From an uncultured bacterium (GTDB lineage: Bacteria > DUMJ01): DNA of 32,318 nt. Below are positions 25,706 to 32,318 of this stretch, one piece after another. Position 1 is the first letter of the stretch. The number at the start of each line of letters is the position of its first letter. The position numbers were made by a program, and so were the translations under genes. The stretch lies in assembly GCA_937958695.1 (NCBI GenBank), contig CALGNK010000055.1, positions 1 through 32,318 on the forward strand. Direction: 5' to 3'. The notes beneath the pieces were generated by a model. It ran no database searches. It was not told the DNA's origin and was given only the letters and a program-made list of their open reading frames with translations.

Positions 25706-25714
25706 TGATAAAAT
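25706..25714 (+). promoter_or_regulatory. Extended -10 promoter candidate before the DapA-like gene
   Basis: TGATAAAAT, identical to the element at 17954-17962, lies in the 167 bases between res and the next gene. Transcription would start near 25721, leaving about 43 bases of leader that contain GGAGGTG at 25749-25755. There is no convincing -35. The rest of this gap holds nothing I can name. Confidence 0.45.
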
Positions 25715-25764
25715 AGTACAGAACAAGACAATGTCTATCAAAACAGATGGAGGTGTTAGAGCTT

Positions 25765-26658
25765 ATGTTTAGGGCGGAAGGGATAATTCCAGCTGTAGTC
25801 AGCCCTGTGGATGATGGAGGAAACATAAGAGAAGCTCCATTTAGACAGCTTCTAAACTATCTTATTGATAATGGAGTTCATGGCCTTTTTATAAATGGCA
25901 GTCAGGGAGAATTTTACGCACTGACTATTGAGGAAAAGCAAAGGGTCTTAGAAATTGCGGTAGATGAGGTAAGCGGACGAGTTCCAGTTTATGCGGGTAT
26001 TGGAGCGGTAACGACAAGAGAAGCTGTAAAGTTAGCTAAAATGGCAGAGAAGATTGGAGCACAGGCTCTTTCTGCTATAACTCCATATTATATAAAACCA
26101 GATGAGGATGAACTGTACGAATATTATAGAGAGATAGCAGAAGCTGTTTCTATACCTGTGCTTCTATATGCTAATCCTTCTAGAACAAATGTTACTCTCT
26201 CTGTTAGGCTTGTAAGTAGATTGACAGAGATTGATAATATAGTTGGCATTAAAGATAGTAGTGGAGACTTGACTCTGACTGGAGAGTATATAAGGCTTCT
26301 ATCTCATAAAGGGTTTCAGGTTCTAGCCGGAAGGGACACTCTTATCCTTGGGACATTAGTCTACGGAGGAACTGGAGCTATAGCTGCTACTGCTAATGTT
26401 GTGCCTAGACTTGTTGTTAGTATATATGAGTCTTTTAAGAAAGGAGACTTAAAAACTGCATTAGAAGCTCAATACAAATTAGCCCCTCTTAGGATAGCCT
26501 TTGATCTGGGGACTTTTCCTGTAGTAATAAAAGAAGCAGTAAAATTGATAGGGTTTGACCTTGGTTCAGCCATTAGACCTATTAAGGAAATCAGTCTAGA
26601 AAAGAGGAAAGAGTTAAAGAAAATTCTATTAGATTTAGGATTAAATATAGTATCTTAG
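25765..26658 (+). CDS. Dihydrodipicolinate synthase-family aldolase/lyase
   Basis: A 297-residue TIM-barrel class I aldolase of the DapA/NanA/KDG-aldolase family. Schiff-base Lys is in VGIKDSSGDLTLTGEY; the catalytic Tyr is in LLYANPSRTNV, whose Arg matches the carboxylate-binding Arg of DapA. The substrate loop is GSQGE instead of the GTTGE of true DapA, so the substrate may not be aspartate semialdehyde. ATG 25765 is the likely start: GGAGGTG at 25749-25755 sits nine bases before it, while the ATG at 25747 overlaps that site. It ends 13 bases from the convergent glcD, with no lysine genes nearby, so a catabolic 2-keto acid aldolase feeding pyruvate is also possible. Confidence 0.85.
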   Translation: MFRAEGIIPAVVSPVDDGGNIREAPFRQLLNYLIDNGVHGLFINGSQGEFYALTIEEKQRVLEIAVDEVSGRVPVYAGIGAVTTREAVKLAKMAEKIGAQALSAITPYYIKPDEDELYEYYREIAEAVSIPVLLYANPSRTNVTLSVRLVSRLTEIDNIVGIKDSSGDLTLTGEYIRLLSHKGFQVLAGRDTLILGTLVYGGTGAIAATANVVPRLVVSIYESFKKGDLKTALEAQYKLAPLRIAFDLGTFPVVIKEAVKLIGFDLGSAIRPIKEISLEKRKELKKILLDLGLNIVS

Positions 26659-26671
26659 AACTTTATCTTTA

Positions 26672-28078
26672 TTAAAATACCTTCCCTGGGTTCATAATGC
26701 CATTGGGATCTAGGACCCTTTTTATATCTCTCATAAGATGTATTTCTTTCTTCTTAGATAGGTATAATGCTTTCTTCTTGACATATCCAATACCGTGTTC
26801 TCCACTTGGGGCACCTCCTAAGAGACTAGCTTCTATTGCTATCTTATCTAATATCTCTTCCTGTATTTCCTGCCAGTCTTCTGGATCTATATCCCTTGGC
26901 TTTAATGGTGCAGAATGGATATTACCATCTCCAGCATGAGCTACACACAATATTTCTGTCTTATATTCTTCTCCAATCTCTTTTATCCTCATTAGCATCT
27001 TTGGAATTAAAGATGTTGGAACAACTGCATCTCCAGTAACTACATATGGGTCTATAGCCTTTATTGCTTCTAGATAGTTTCGTCTTAGCCTCCAAAGCCT
27101 TTCTGATGCAAATGGATTTTCTGCTACAAAGACTTCTAATGCTCCTGATTTTAAGCAGGCTTCTCCTGCCCTTATATAAGCTTCTTCTAGCTGAACTTTA
27201 TTATTACCATCAAACTGTATGAGAAGATAAGATTCTGCTTTGTCTTGATATTCCCACTTGCTTCTTGTATATTGACTTGCTACCTCTACCGATGGACGAT
27301 CTAGAAATTCAACTGCACATGGAAGGACCTTACTCTGTGTTATAACTTCAGGGACGGTCTTAATGGCAGATTCTACTGTAGGAAAAGGAACGAGCAGATC
27401 AACCACATATTGTGGAAGTGGTATGAGGTTTACTATAATCTTGCCAAATACAGCAAGAGTCCCTTCAGAACCTACCATAAGATTTAATAAATTATATCCA
27501 CTTGAATCCTTTCTTCTCTTTCCGCCTAGAGATAAAACCTCTCCTGATGGTAAGATTACCTCTAACCCTAATATGTGGTGTCCGGTATTCCCATATTTTA
27601 TTACCTTACTTCCTCCTGCATTTGTAGCAACATTTCCTCCTAAAAAGCTTGTTTCTACACTCATAGGGTAGCCAGGATAAAAGAGCCCTTCTTCTGCAAC
27701 CTTTTTACATAAGTCATTAGTCACTACTCCAGGCTCGGCAACTGCTACAAGATTGATCTTATCTATCTCTAATATCTGATTCATCTTCTCTAGAGATAGA
27801 ACTATACCTCCATATATGGGAACCGCTCCCCCTACCACACCGCTCCCTGCTCCTCTAGGGGTAACTGGTATAAGATGTTCGTTGGCTAATCTTAATACTT
27901 TTGATATCTCCTCAGTATTTTCTACCTTTACCACCACTTCTGGCAAATGGGCATAGAATCTACCAGATTCGTCCTGAGAATATCTCTCTAGATCTTCCTC
28001 CTCTGTAGAGACATCATTATCTCCGCATATATCTATTAATTTATCTACAATCTCTCTATTTACTTTGTTAAACATCAT
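26672..28078 (-). CDS. glcD: FAD-linked D-2-hydroxyacid dehydrogenase (GlcD/LctD type)
   Basis: A 468-residue flavoprotein that oxidises a 2-hydroxyacid such as lactate or glycolate. The FAD-binding PCMH domain shows TPRGAGSGVVGGAVP, GGNVATNAGGSKVIKYG and KDSSGYNLLNLMVGSEGTLA; the C-terminal cap has HAGDGNIHSAPL (His near residue 381), GEHGIGYVK and the end VLDPNGIMNPGKVF. It is the third gene of a minus-strand operon after etfB and etfA, overlapping etfA by 11 bases. Two adjacent ATGs exist at 28078 and 28075; GAGAGG is four bases from the first and seven from the second, favouring 28075. The neighbouring Etf pair is the natural electron acceptor. Confidence 0.92.
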   Translation of the reverse strand: MMFNKVNREIVDKLIDICGDNDVSTEEEDLERYSQDESGRFYAHLPEVVVKVENTEEISKVLRLANEHLIPVTPRGAGSGVVGGAVPIYGGIVLSLEKMNQILEIDKINLVAVAEPGVVTNDLCKKVAEEGLFYPGYPMSVETSFLGGNVATNAGGSKVIKYGNTGHHILGLEVILPSGEVLSLGGKRRKDSSGYNLLNLMVGSEGTLAVFGKIIVNLIPLPQYVVDLLVPFPTVESAIKTVPEVITQSKVLPCAVEFLDRPSVEVASQYTRSKWEYQDKAESYLLIQFDGNNKVQLEEAYIRAGEACLKSGALEVFVAENPFASERLWRLRRNYLEAIKAIDPYVVTGDAVVPTSLIPKMLMRIKEIGEEYKTEILCVAHAGDGNIHSAPLKPRDIDPEDWQEIQEEILDKIAIEASLLGGAPSGEHGIGYVKKKALYLSKKKEIHLMRDIKRVLDPNGIMNPGKVF

Positions 28079-29060
28079 TTTTCCTCTCTTCTAATTTTTT
28101 CTTTAGAACTGGTAAAATTTCTAGAGCATCTCCTATTATTCCTAGGTCTGACACCTGAAATATTGGGGCTTCTGGGTCCTTATTTATTGCAATTATACTT
28201 TCAGAATTCATCATACCAGCTAGATGTTGAACAGCTCCAGATATTCCAACTGCAATATACACCTTAGGGTTTACAGTCTTTCCGCTCAACCCTACCTGAT
28301 GTGGATAACCTACCCAGCCCATATCCACTATAGCCCTAGATGCTCCTACCGCTGAAGATTCTATTAGCTTAGATATCTCAAAGATTAATGAGATATTTCT
28401 TGGGTCTTTTAAACCCTTTCCACCTGAGATGACAACCTCTGCATCTACTAGAGAGATCTCTTCTTCTCTAGACTTAAAATTTAACCTTTCTATCCTAGAA
28501 TTCAAGTTTATATTAGGTTTAATTACCTTAATCTCTCCAAACCTTCTTGTATCCTTTTCAAGAGGTTTTTTCCCTTTGGGTCTTACTGTTGCCATCTGAG
28601 GTTTAGAATTGGGAGTCTTTATAGTAGCAAGAACATTTCCGCCTATGGCCGGTCTAGTTTGCAATAGAAGTCCTGTCTCTTCCTCTATATCTAGTGATGT
28701 ACAGTCTGCTGTAAGTCCTGCTTTTAATCTTCCAGCTAAATATGGCATTATAGTTCTACCTAGAGTTGTCGCTCCTGCTAGGAGGATATCAGGTTCTACC
28801 TCTTTTATAAATGGAACTAGTGCTTCAGCATAGACTTCCGGATTAAATATATTAAGCCTTGGATGTTCAAGATAGTAGACCTTATCTGCTCCATAGTATA
28901 TAATCTCTTCTAGATTCCTTATATTATGGCCCAAGATTAACGCTGAAAGCTTCGTCTTTAACTTTTCAGATAGTTCTTTCCCCCATGCTAGAAGCTCATA
29001 AGTAACGGAGTGAATCTTACCATTTCTTACTTCTCCTAGTATAATGACTTCTTTATTCAT
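28068..29060 (-). CDS. etfA: Electron transfer flavoprotein subunit alpha
   Basis: A 330-residue EtfA. The C-terminal FAD domain is complete: ISGGKGLKDP, DMGWVGYPHQVGLSGKTVNP, VYIAVGISGAVQHLAGMM and INKDPEAPIFQVSDLGIIGD. The N-terminal half is the Rossmann-like Etf domain (DILLAGATTLGRTIMPYLAG). There is no N-terminal ferredoxin domain such as the one fused to LctC of Acetobacterium woodii. It overlaps etfB in ATGA and has GAGG as ribosome-binding site. Confidence 0.95.
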   Translation of the reverse strand: MNKEVIILGEVRNGKIHSVTYELLAWGKELSEKLKTKLSALILGHNIRNLEEIIYYGADKVYYLEHPRLNIFNPEVYAEALVPFIKEVEPDILLAGATTLGRTIMPYLAGRLKAGLTADCTSLDIEEETGLLLQTRPAIGGNVLATIKTPNSKPQMATVRPKGKKPLEKDTRRFGEIKVIKPNINLNSRIERLNFKSREEEISLVDAEVVISGGKGLKDPRNISLIFEISKLIESSAVGASRAIVDMGWVGYPHQVGLSGKTVNPKVYIAVGISGAVQHLAGMMNSESIIAINKDPEAPIFQVSDLGIIGDALEILPVLKKKLEERKNDV

Positions 29061-29851
29061 AAGATACCTCTTTCTTGTAAGAATTCCATAATAGCTATAG
29101 CACCTTCTTCTGGGCTCTTTACCCTTATCTTTTTCCCAGCTCTTGATATCTTTGGATAAAATACCTTTACCACCCTTGTAAGAGACCCTGATAATCCAAC
29201 CTCTTCCTTTACTAATCCTAGTCTTTCAAGATCAAATATTTCTATCTTAGTATCTCTTGCCCTTATCTTCCCTTTTAGAGTAGGAAGTCTTGGCTCTCCT
29301 ATGGCCTTTGTCACCGATATCACTCCAGGAAGTTTCATTCTAACCATTTCAGTTCCTTCTTCTGTTTCTCTTTCCAAGATAATATAATCTCTATCAACCT
29401 CTACTATTCTGCTGGTATAAGTAACTATAGGTAGGTCTAATTGTCCTGCCAAGCTTGGTCCTACCTGTCCTGTCTCTCCATCAGTTGCCCTTTCTCCTGT
29501 TATTATTAGAGAAAATGGCTCCATTTTCTTTATAAGGGTAGCTATTGTATAAGAAGTAGCCCAAGTATCTGCACCGGCAAATGCTCTATCAGATAAAAGA
29601 ATTCCCCTATCACATCCCATTGAGATGGCCTCTTTTAATACTTCTTCAGCCTTTGGAGGCCCCATGGAGATGGCAGTTATATCTACTTTATCACTACACA
29701 TCTCTTTTATCTGCAAAGAGGTCTCTATTGCATATAAGTCTAAAGGATTAATTACTGCCTCAACCTCTTCTCTTTTCATCGTTCCAGTAGTTTCATCTAT
29801 CTTTACCTTATCAGTGGCTGGTACCTGTTTTACCAAAACATATATATTCAT
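29057..29851 (-). CDS. etfB: Electron transfer flavoprotein subunit beta
   Basis: A 264-residue EtfB. Family blocks are MNIYVLVKQVPATDKVKIDE, VINPLDLYAIETSLQIKE, AISMGPPKAEEVLKEAISMG and the nucleotide-binding GERATDGETGQVGPSLAGQL. In simple Etf this site holds AMP; in bifurcating Etf it holds a second FAD, and the sequence alone does not settle which applies here. GAGAGG precedes the ATG and a good promoter lies upstream. First gene of etfB-etfA-glcD. Confidence 0.95.
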   Translation of the reverse strand: MNIYVLVKQVPATDKVKIDETTGTMKREEVEAVINPLDLYAIETSLQIKEMCSDKVDITAISMGPPKAEEVLKEAISMGCDRGILLSDRAFAGADTWATSYTIATLIKKMEPFSLIITGERATDGETGQVGPSLAGQLDLPIVTYTSRIVEVDRDYIILERETEEGTEMVRMKLPGVISVTKAIGEPRLPTLKGKIRARDTKIEIFDLERLGLVKEEVGLSGSLTRVVKVFYPKISRAGKKIRVKSPEEGAIAIMEFLQERGIL

Positions 29852-29890
29852 CTTTAAACCTCTCTAGTAACTTTATTTTTAACTAAAAGA

Positions 29891-29919
29891 ATTTTAACAG
29901 CTAGGTCCTATTTTGTAAA
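29891..29919 (-). promoter_or_regulatory. Promoter of the etfB-etfA-glcD operon
   Basis: On the minus strand, TTTACA (29919-29914), 17 bases, and TAAAAT (29896-29891), with TG one base before the -10. Transcription would begin near 29884, leaving about 33 bases of leader with GAGAGG at 29864-29859. The -35 lies inside the divergent intergenic region shared with the radical SAM gene. Confidence 0.65.
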
Positions 29920-29929
29920 TCTATTTTTA

Positions 29930-29937
29930 TGTATAAT
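29930..29937 (+). promoter_or_regulatory. -10 element of the radical SAM gene, possibly leaderless
   Basis: TGTATAAT, with a consensus TATAAT at 29932-29937, ends seven bases before the ATG at 29945. The expected start of transcription is the ATG itself or the base before it, and there is no Shine-Dalgarno. The -35 is weak. Confidence 0.45.
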
Positions 29938-29944
29938 ATCTTTT

Positions 29945-31246
29945 ATGAGAAAGGATTGTGCTCTAATTTTATTCTATACTAGGGATAATAGATATAGCTT
30001 CAACGTCCTGCTTGGTGCTATAGAGGGTAGTTTTGTTATTGAGCACCTAGACGTATATATTATGGAAGATCCGAAAAGGCTGTTACAAGGTGTAGATGAT
30101 ATCATTAAAAGCTATAGGAAAGTTATTTTAGCCTTTTCTTTTTTGACTCCACAGATCTGGGATATATATGGAATAATAAGATCTGTAAAAGATAAGTTTA
30201 AAGATAGGATAATTACTTTAGCAGGTGGGCCACACCCAACGGGAGACCCAGTTGGAACTCTAAAGATGGGTTTTGACCTTGTTATTAGAGGAGAGGGTGA
30301 AGAGACCCTAATAGAGTTCTTAGAAAGAGTTATTATAGATGAAGAATACTATAACATTCAAGGTATCTCCTTTTTAGATAACAATGGTAATTATCATTTT
30401 ACAGGATATAGAAAACCAGTTGACCTTGATAGATATATCCCTTTTTCTCTAAAATTTGAAAAGTTTAACCCAATAGAGATCTCTAGAGGTTGTCCTTTTG
30501 GTTGTTACTTCTGTCAAACCCCAAGGATATTTGGTATAAATCCTAGGCACAGGAGTATAGATAAGATTGTTGCATATGTAAAGATAATGAAAGATAGGAA
30601 TCTTACTGATGTGAGATTTATAGCCCCTTCAATATTCTCATATGGTTCTCAGGATGGAAGAACTCTAAACTTAGAACTCTTAGATACGCTCTTTAGCGAG
30701 ATAAGAGAGGTTATAGGCTCAGATGGGAGGATCTTTATAGGAACGTTTCCATCGGAGGTTAGACCTGAGCAGGTAAAAGAGGAGACATTAGAACTCATAA
30801 TTAAGTATGGCAATAATAAAAATATTACTATTGGAGCTCAGTCTGGAAGTGATAGAATTTTGGAACTTACACACAGGGGGCATACTGTTTCTGATGTATA
30901 TAATGCGGTTAATATTGCAAGAAGGCTAGGATTTACTGTAAATGTAGATTTTATCTTTGGATTACCCATTGAAACAGAGCATGATATAGAAGAGACTATA
31001 AAGGTTATAGAAGATTTGATAAATATTGGAGTAAGGATTCATGCACATACGTTTCTACCATTACCGCAGACCCCGCTAGGTAGATCTAAACCAAATATGG
31101 TATCTCCCAAATATAAGAGGATTCTTAATAGACTTTTACCTAAAGGTATGGTATTTGGTTACTGGCGAGAACAAGAGGTCTTAGCTAGTAAGATATACAG
31201 ATATCTTTCCTCTGGAGAACTGGAGGGGAAAGAGATATTTAAATAA
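29945..31246 (+). CDS. B12-binding domain radical SAM protein
   Basis: A 433-residue protein. The N-terminal 150 residues look like a cobalamin-binding Rossmann domain (VILAFSFLTPQIWDIYGIIR, ITLAGGPHPTGDPVGTLKMG, LVIRGEGEETLIEFL). The radical SAM 4Fe-4S site is C183-PFG-C187-YF-C190 in ISRGCPFGCYFCQTPRIFG, a CX3CX2C motif. Later blocks are ITIGAQSGSDRILELTHRGH, VNVDFIFGLPIETEHDIEE and HTFLPLPQTPLG. The CQTPRIFG block recalls the archaeal MJ1487-type family, whose reaction is not known. The histidine before the cobalamin in base-on B12 enzymes is not evident. It is divergent from etfB and followed by an unrelated gene. Confidence 0.85.
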   Translation: MRKDCALILFYTRDNRYSFNVLLGAIEGSFVIEHLDVYIMEDPKRLLQGVDDIIKSYRKVILAFSFLTPQIWDIYGIIRSVKDKFKDRIITLAGGPHPTGDPVGTLKMGFDLVIRGEGEETLIEFLERVIIDEEYYNIQGISFLDNNGNYHFTGYRKPVDLDRYIPFSLKFEKFNPIEISRGCPFGCYFCQTPRIFGINPRHRSIDKIVAYVKIMKDRNLTDVRFIAPSIFSYGSQDGRTLNLELLDTLFSEIREVIGSDGRIFIGTFPSEVRPEQVKEETLELIIKYGNNKNITIGAQSGSDRILELTHRGHTVSDVYNAVNIARRLGFTVNVDFIFGLPIETEHDIEETIKVIEDLINIGVRIHAHTFLPLPQTPLGRSKPNMVSPKYKRILNRLLPKGMVFGYWREQEVLASKIYRYLSSGELEGKEIFK

Positions 31247-31290
31247 TGTCTTCCTTTTAATTTAGGGACAGCATATGACACTGTTATGTT

Positions 31291-31305
31291 TTAATGTAAC
31301 ATTAA
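31291..31305. promoter_or_regulatory. Palindrome upstream of the 273-residue gene, possible operator
   Basis: TTAATGTAACATTAA is a perfect 7-bp inverted repeat around one central A, 31 bases before the ATG at 31337. It lies where a -10 would be expected for an ATGACA -35 (31275-31280). It may be a repressor site, though AT-rich palindromes also arise by chance. Confidence 0.35.
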
Positions 31306-31336
31306 TTAGAGATTGTTTAAGAAAGAGAGGGATTCT

Positions 31337-32158
31337 ATGGGGTTATGTAGATTCTGTGATAAACCAGCAGGATTTCTAAAAAAGGAACATAGGGAGTGTA
31401 GAGAAAAGTACAACTTTGGGACTTTCACTATTAGGTCGATGATCGCTTCTTCTTTATTTGGCAAAGTGGACAAAGATGAAATATTCCAGATAGCTAGGGA
31501 GAGTTATATTGGTGAAGAGGAGTTAAAATCTTTGATATTAAACGGTTTAGATGAGGCTATAGATAAGGCTTTAGAGGATAATATACTTACAGAAGAAGAG
31601 GAAGAGAAGTTAAAAGTTATCTTCCTTGAATTTGGTTTCAATACAGATGAATTAAGCTCTAGTAAAACCTATGAGAAGCTTATTAAATCTTTGGTGTTGA
31701 GAGATGTTCTAGAAGGTAAAATACCAAATAGAGTAAAAATAGAGGGAGTATTACCGTTTAATTTTTTAAAAAGTGAAACACCTATATGGATTTTTAACGA
31801 TGTAAAATACTATCAACTTAAGACTTATAGGCACTATGTAGGGGGTTCAGATGGTGTTAGTATCCGTGTTATGAAGGGCGTATATTACAGAGTGGGAGGA
31901 TTCAGAGGATATCCAATTGAAGAGACAAAACTTACCAAGGTCGATGAAGGTATATTATGCATCACCGATAAACATATATACTTTGGTGGAAGGGTAAAGA
32001 GTTTTAGAATAAGCTATGACAAAATTGTCTCCTTTACTCCTTATTCCGACGGTATAGGAATTCAGAGAGATTCCGCAAACGCTGAACCTGAATACTTTAT
32101 AACTAATGATGGCTGGTTTACATATAACCTAGTAGTTAACTTAGCTAATAGAGTTTGA
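31337..32158 (+). CDS. Unclassified protein with Cys/His cluster and GRAM/PH-like domain
   Basis: A 273-residue protein starting MGLCRFCDKPAGFLKKEHRE at ATG 31337, behind GAGAGG with six bases of spacing; a TTG at 31313 in frame lacks a ribosome-binding site. The N-terminal CRFC plus HREC suggests a small zinc site. The middle (about 40-100) is acidic and helical, with ILTEEEEEKLKVIFLEFGF, a little like TerB-type domains. The last 110 residues (GVYYRVGGFRGYPIEETKLT, CITDKHIYFGGRVKSFRISY, SFTPYSDGIGIQRD, FITNDGWFTYNLVVNLA) form a beta-rich domain that I recall from many uncharacterised bacterial proteins and that looks GRAM/PH-like. No function can be assigned. It ends directly before a transposase remnant. 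Confidence 0.8.
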   Translation: MGLCRFCDKPAGFLKKEHRECREKYNFGTFTIRSMIASSLFGKVDKDEIFQIARESYIGEEELKSLILNGLDEAIDKALEDNILTEEEEEKLKVIFLEFGFNTDELSSSKTYEKLIKSLVLRDVLEGKIPNRVKIEGVLPFNFLKSETPIWIFNDVKYYQLKTYRHYVGGSDGVSIRVMKGVYYRVGGFRGYPIEETKLTKVDEGILCITDKHIYFGGRVKSFRISYDKIVSFTPYSDGIGIQRDSANAEPEYFITNDGWFTYNLVVNLANRV

Positions 32159-32159
32159 T

Positions 32160-32318
32160 AAGAGAATGTGGACGTTACATACATTTGAGACTCCGGATAA
32201 AATTTTAACATATAATCAATTGGAGATAAATACCCTAAGCTTTTATGAGCCCTCTTAGTATTGTACCAGATTATATAATAATATATAATGCTAGAAACTC
32301 TTCCTGTATGCTCCTATT
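32160..32318 (-). pseudogene. IS481/IS3-like transposase remnant, C-terminal end
   Basis: On the minus strand the last bases read NRSIQEEFLALYIII then a stop; a second frame continues IIWYNTKRAHKSLGYLSPID followed by YMLKFYPESQMYVT. These are two parts of the C-terminal integrase core of IS481/IS3-type transposases, where NRSIQEEF is normally followed about 20 residues later by WYNTKRPHKSLGYLSP. The two parts are in different frames with almost no residues between, so the gene carries a frameshift and an apparent internal deletion. The second frame meets no stop near its expected end and runs on into the neighbouring gene. The upstream part lies outside the window. Confidence 0.8.

Noticed and set aside
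25598-25764. Right attachment site or tRNA 3'-end copy at the island end
   Set aside because: I searched this stretch for the tRNA-Asn 3' sequence and saw no match longer than a few bases.
25747-25764. ATG 25747 as start of the DapA-like gene
   Set aside because: It overlaps the GGAGGTG that serves ATG 25765, and the added residues are not part of the family fold.
26659-26671. Bidirectional terminator between the convergent DapA-like gene and glcD
   Set aside because: Only 13 bases lie between the two stops and no stem-loop fits there.
1-32318. CRISPR array
   Set aside because: No regularly spaced direct repeats were seen; the only repeats found are the three coding palindromes in mod.

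Overview
The window is AT-rich bacterial DNA. Arg is written mostly as AGA/AGG and Ile as ATA in the ribosomal genes, a pattern common in thermophilic anaerobes. The order tuf-S10-spc-alpha, zinc-type ribosomal proteins S4, S14, L24 and L36, an ECF transporter module beside truA, a class A RNase P RNA and a CCA-encoding tRNA all fit a bacterium. I cannot name the phylum from sequence alone; a deep anaerobic, possibly thermophilic lineage is my guess.

Bases 3-14783 form one dense plus-strand ribosomal superoperon: end of tuf, rpsJ-rplCDWB-rpsS-rplV-rpsC-rplP-rpmC-rpsQ, rplNXE-rpsN(Z)-rpsH-rplF-rplR-rpsE-rpmD-rplO-secY-adk-map-infA-rpmJ, rpsM-rpsK-rpsD-rpoA-rplQ. Many genes overlap by 1-35 bases and several use TTG starts. 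It runs on into ecfA1-ecfA2-ecfT (vitamin or metal uptake energising module) and truA. A small membrane protein, rnpB and tRNA-Asn(GTT) follow.

Bases 19163-25597 are an accessory island directly downstream of the tRNA: a 1002-aa beta-class adenine methyltransferase, a 133-aa small protein that looks like a winged-helix regulator or adaptor, and a 1006-aa helicase-nuclease. The genes are 1-2 bases apart behind a strong TTGACA/TATATT promoter. This is a type III-like restriction-modification (defence) operon with an unusual extra gene and a methyltransferase with a roughly 500-residue N-terminal extension. Three copies of a short palindromic repeat lie in frame inside the methyltransferase gene. 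One copy differs from the others exactly at the base that would otherwise create a stop codon. Codon use differs from the ribosomal genes, so the island was probably acquired.

Bases 25765-29851 are metabolic: a DapA-family aldolase/lyase on the plus strand, convergent with a minus-strand operon etfB-etfA-glcD. That gene order matches electron-confurcating lactate dehydrogenase complexes. Divergent from etfB is a B12-binding radical SAM protein, apparently leaderless. It is followed by an unclassified protein with a Cys/His cluster and a GRAM/PH-like C-terminus. The window ends in the 3' part of a decayed IS481/IS3-like transposase gene on the minus strand, with a frameshift and an apparent internal deletion.
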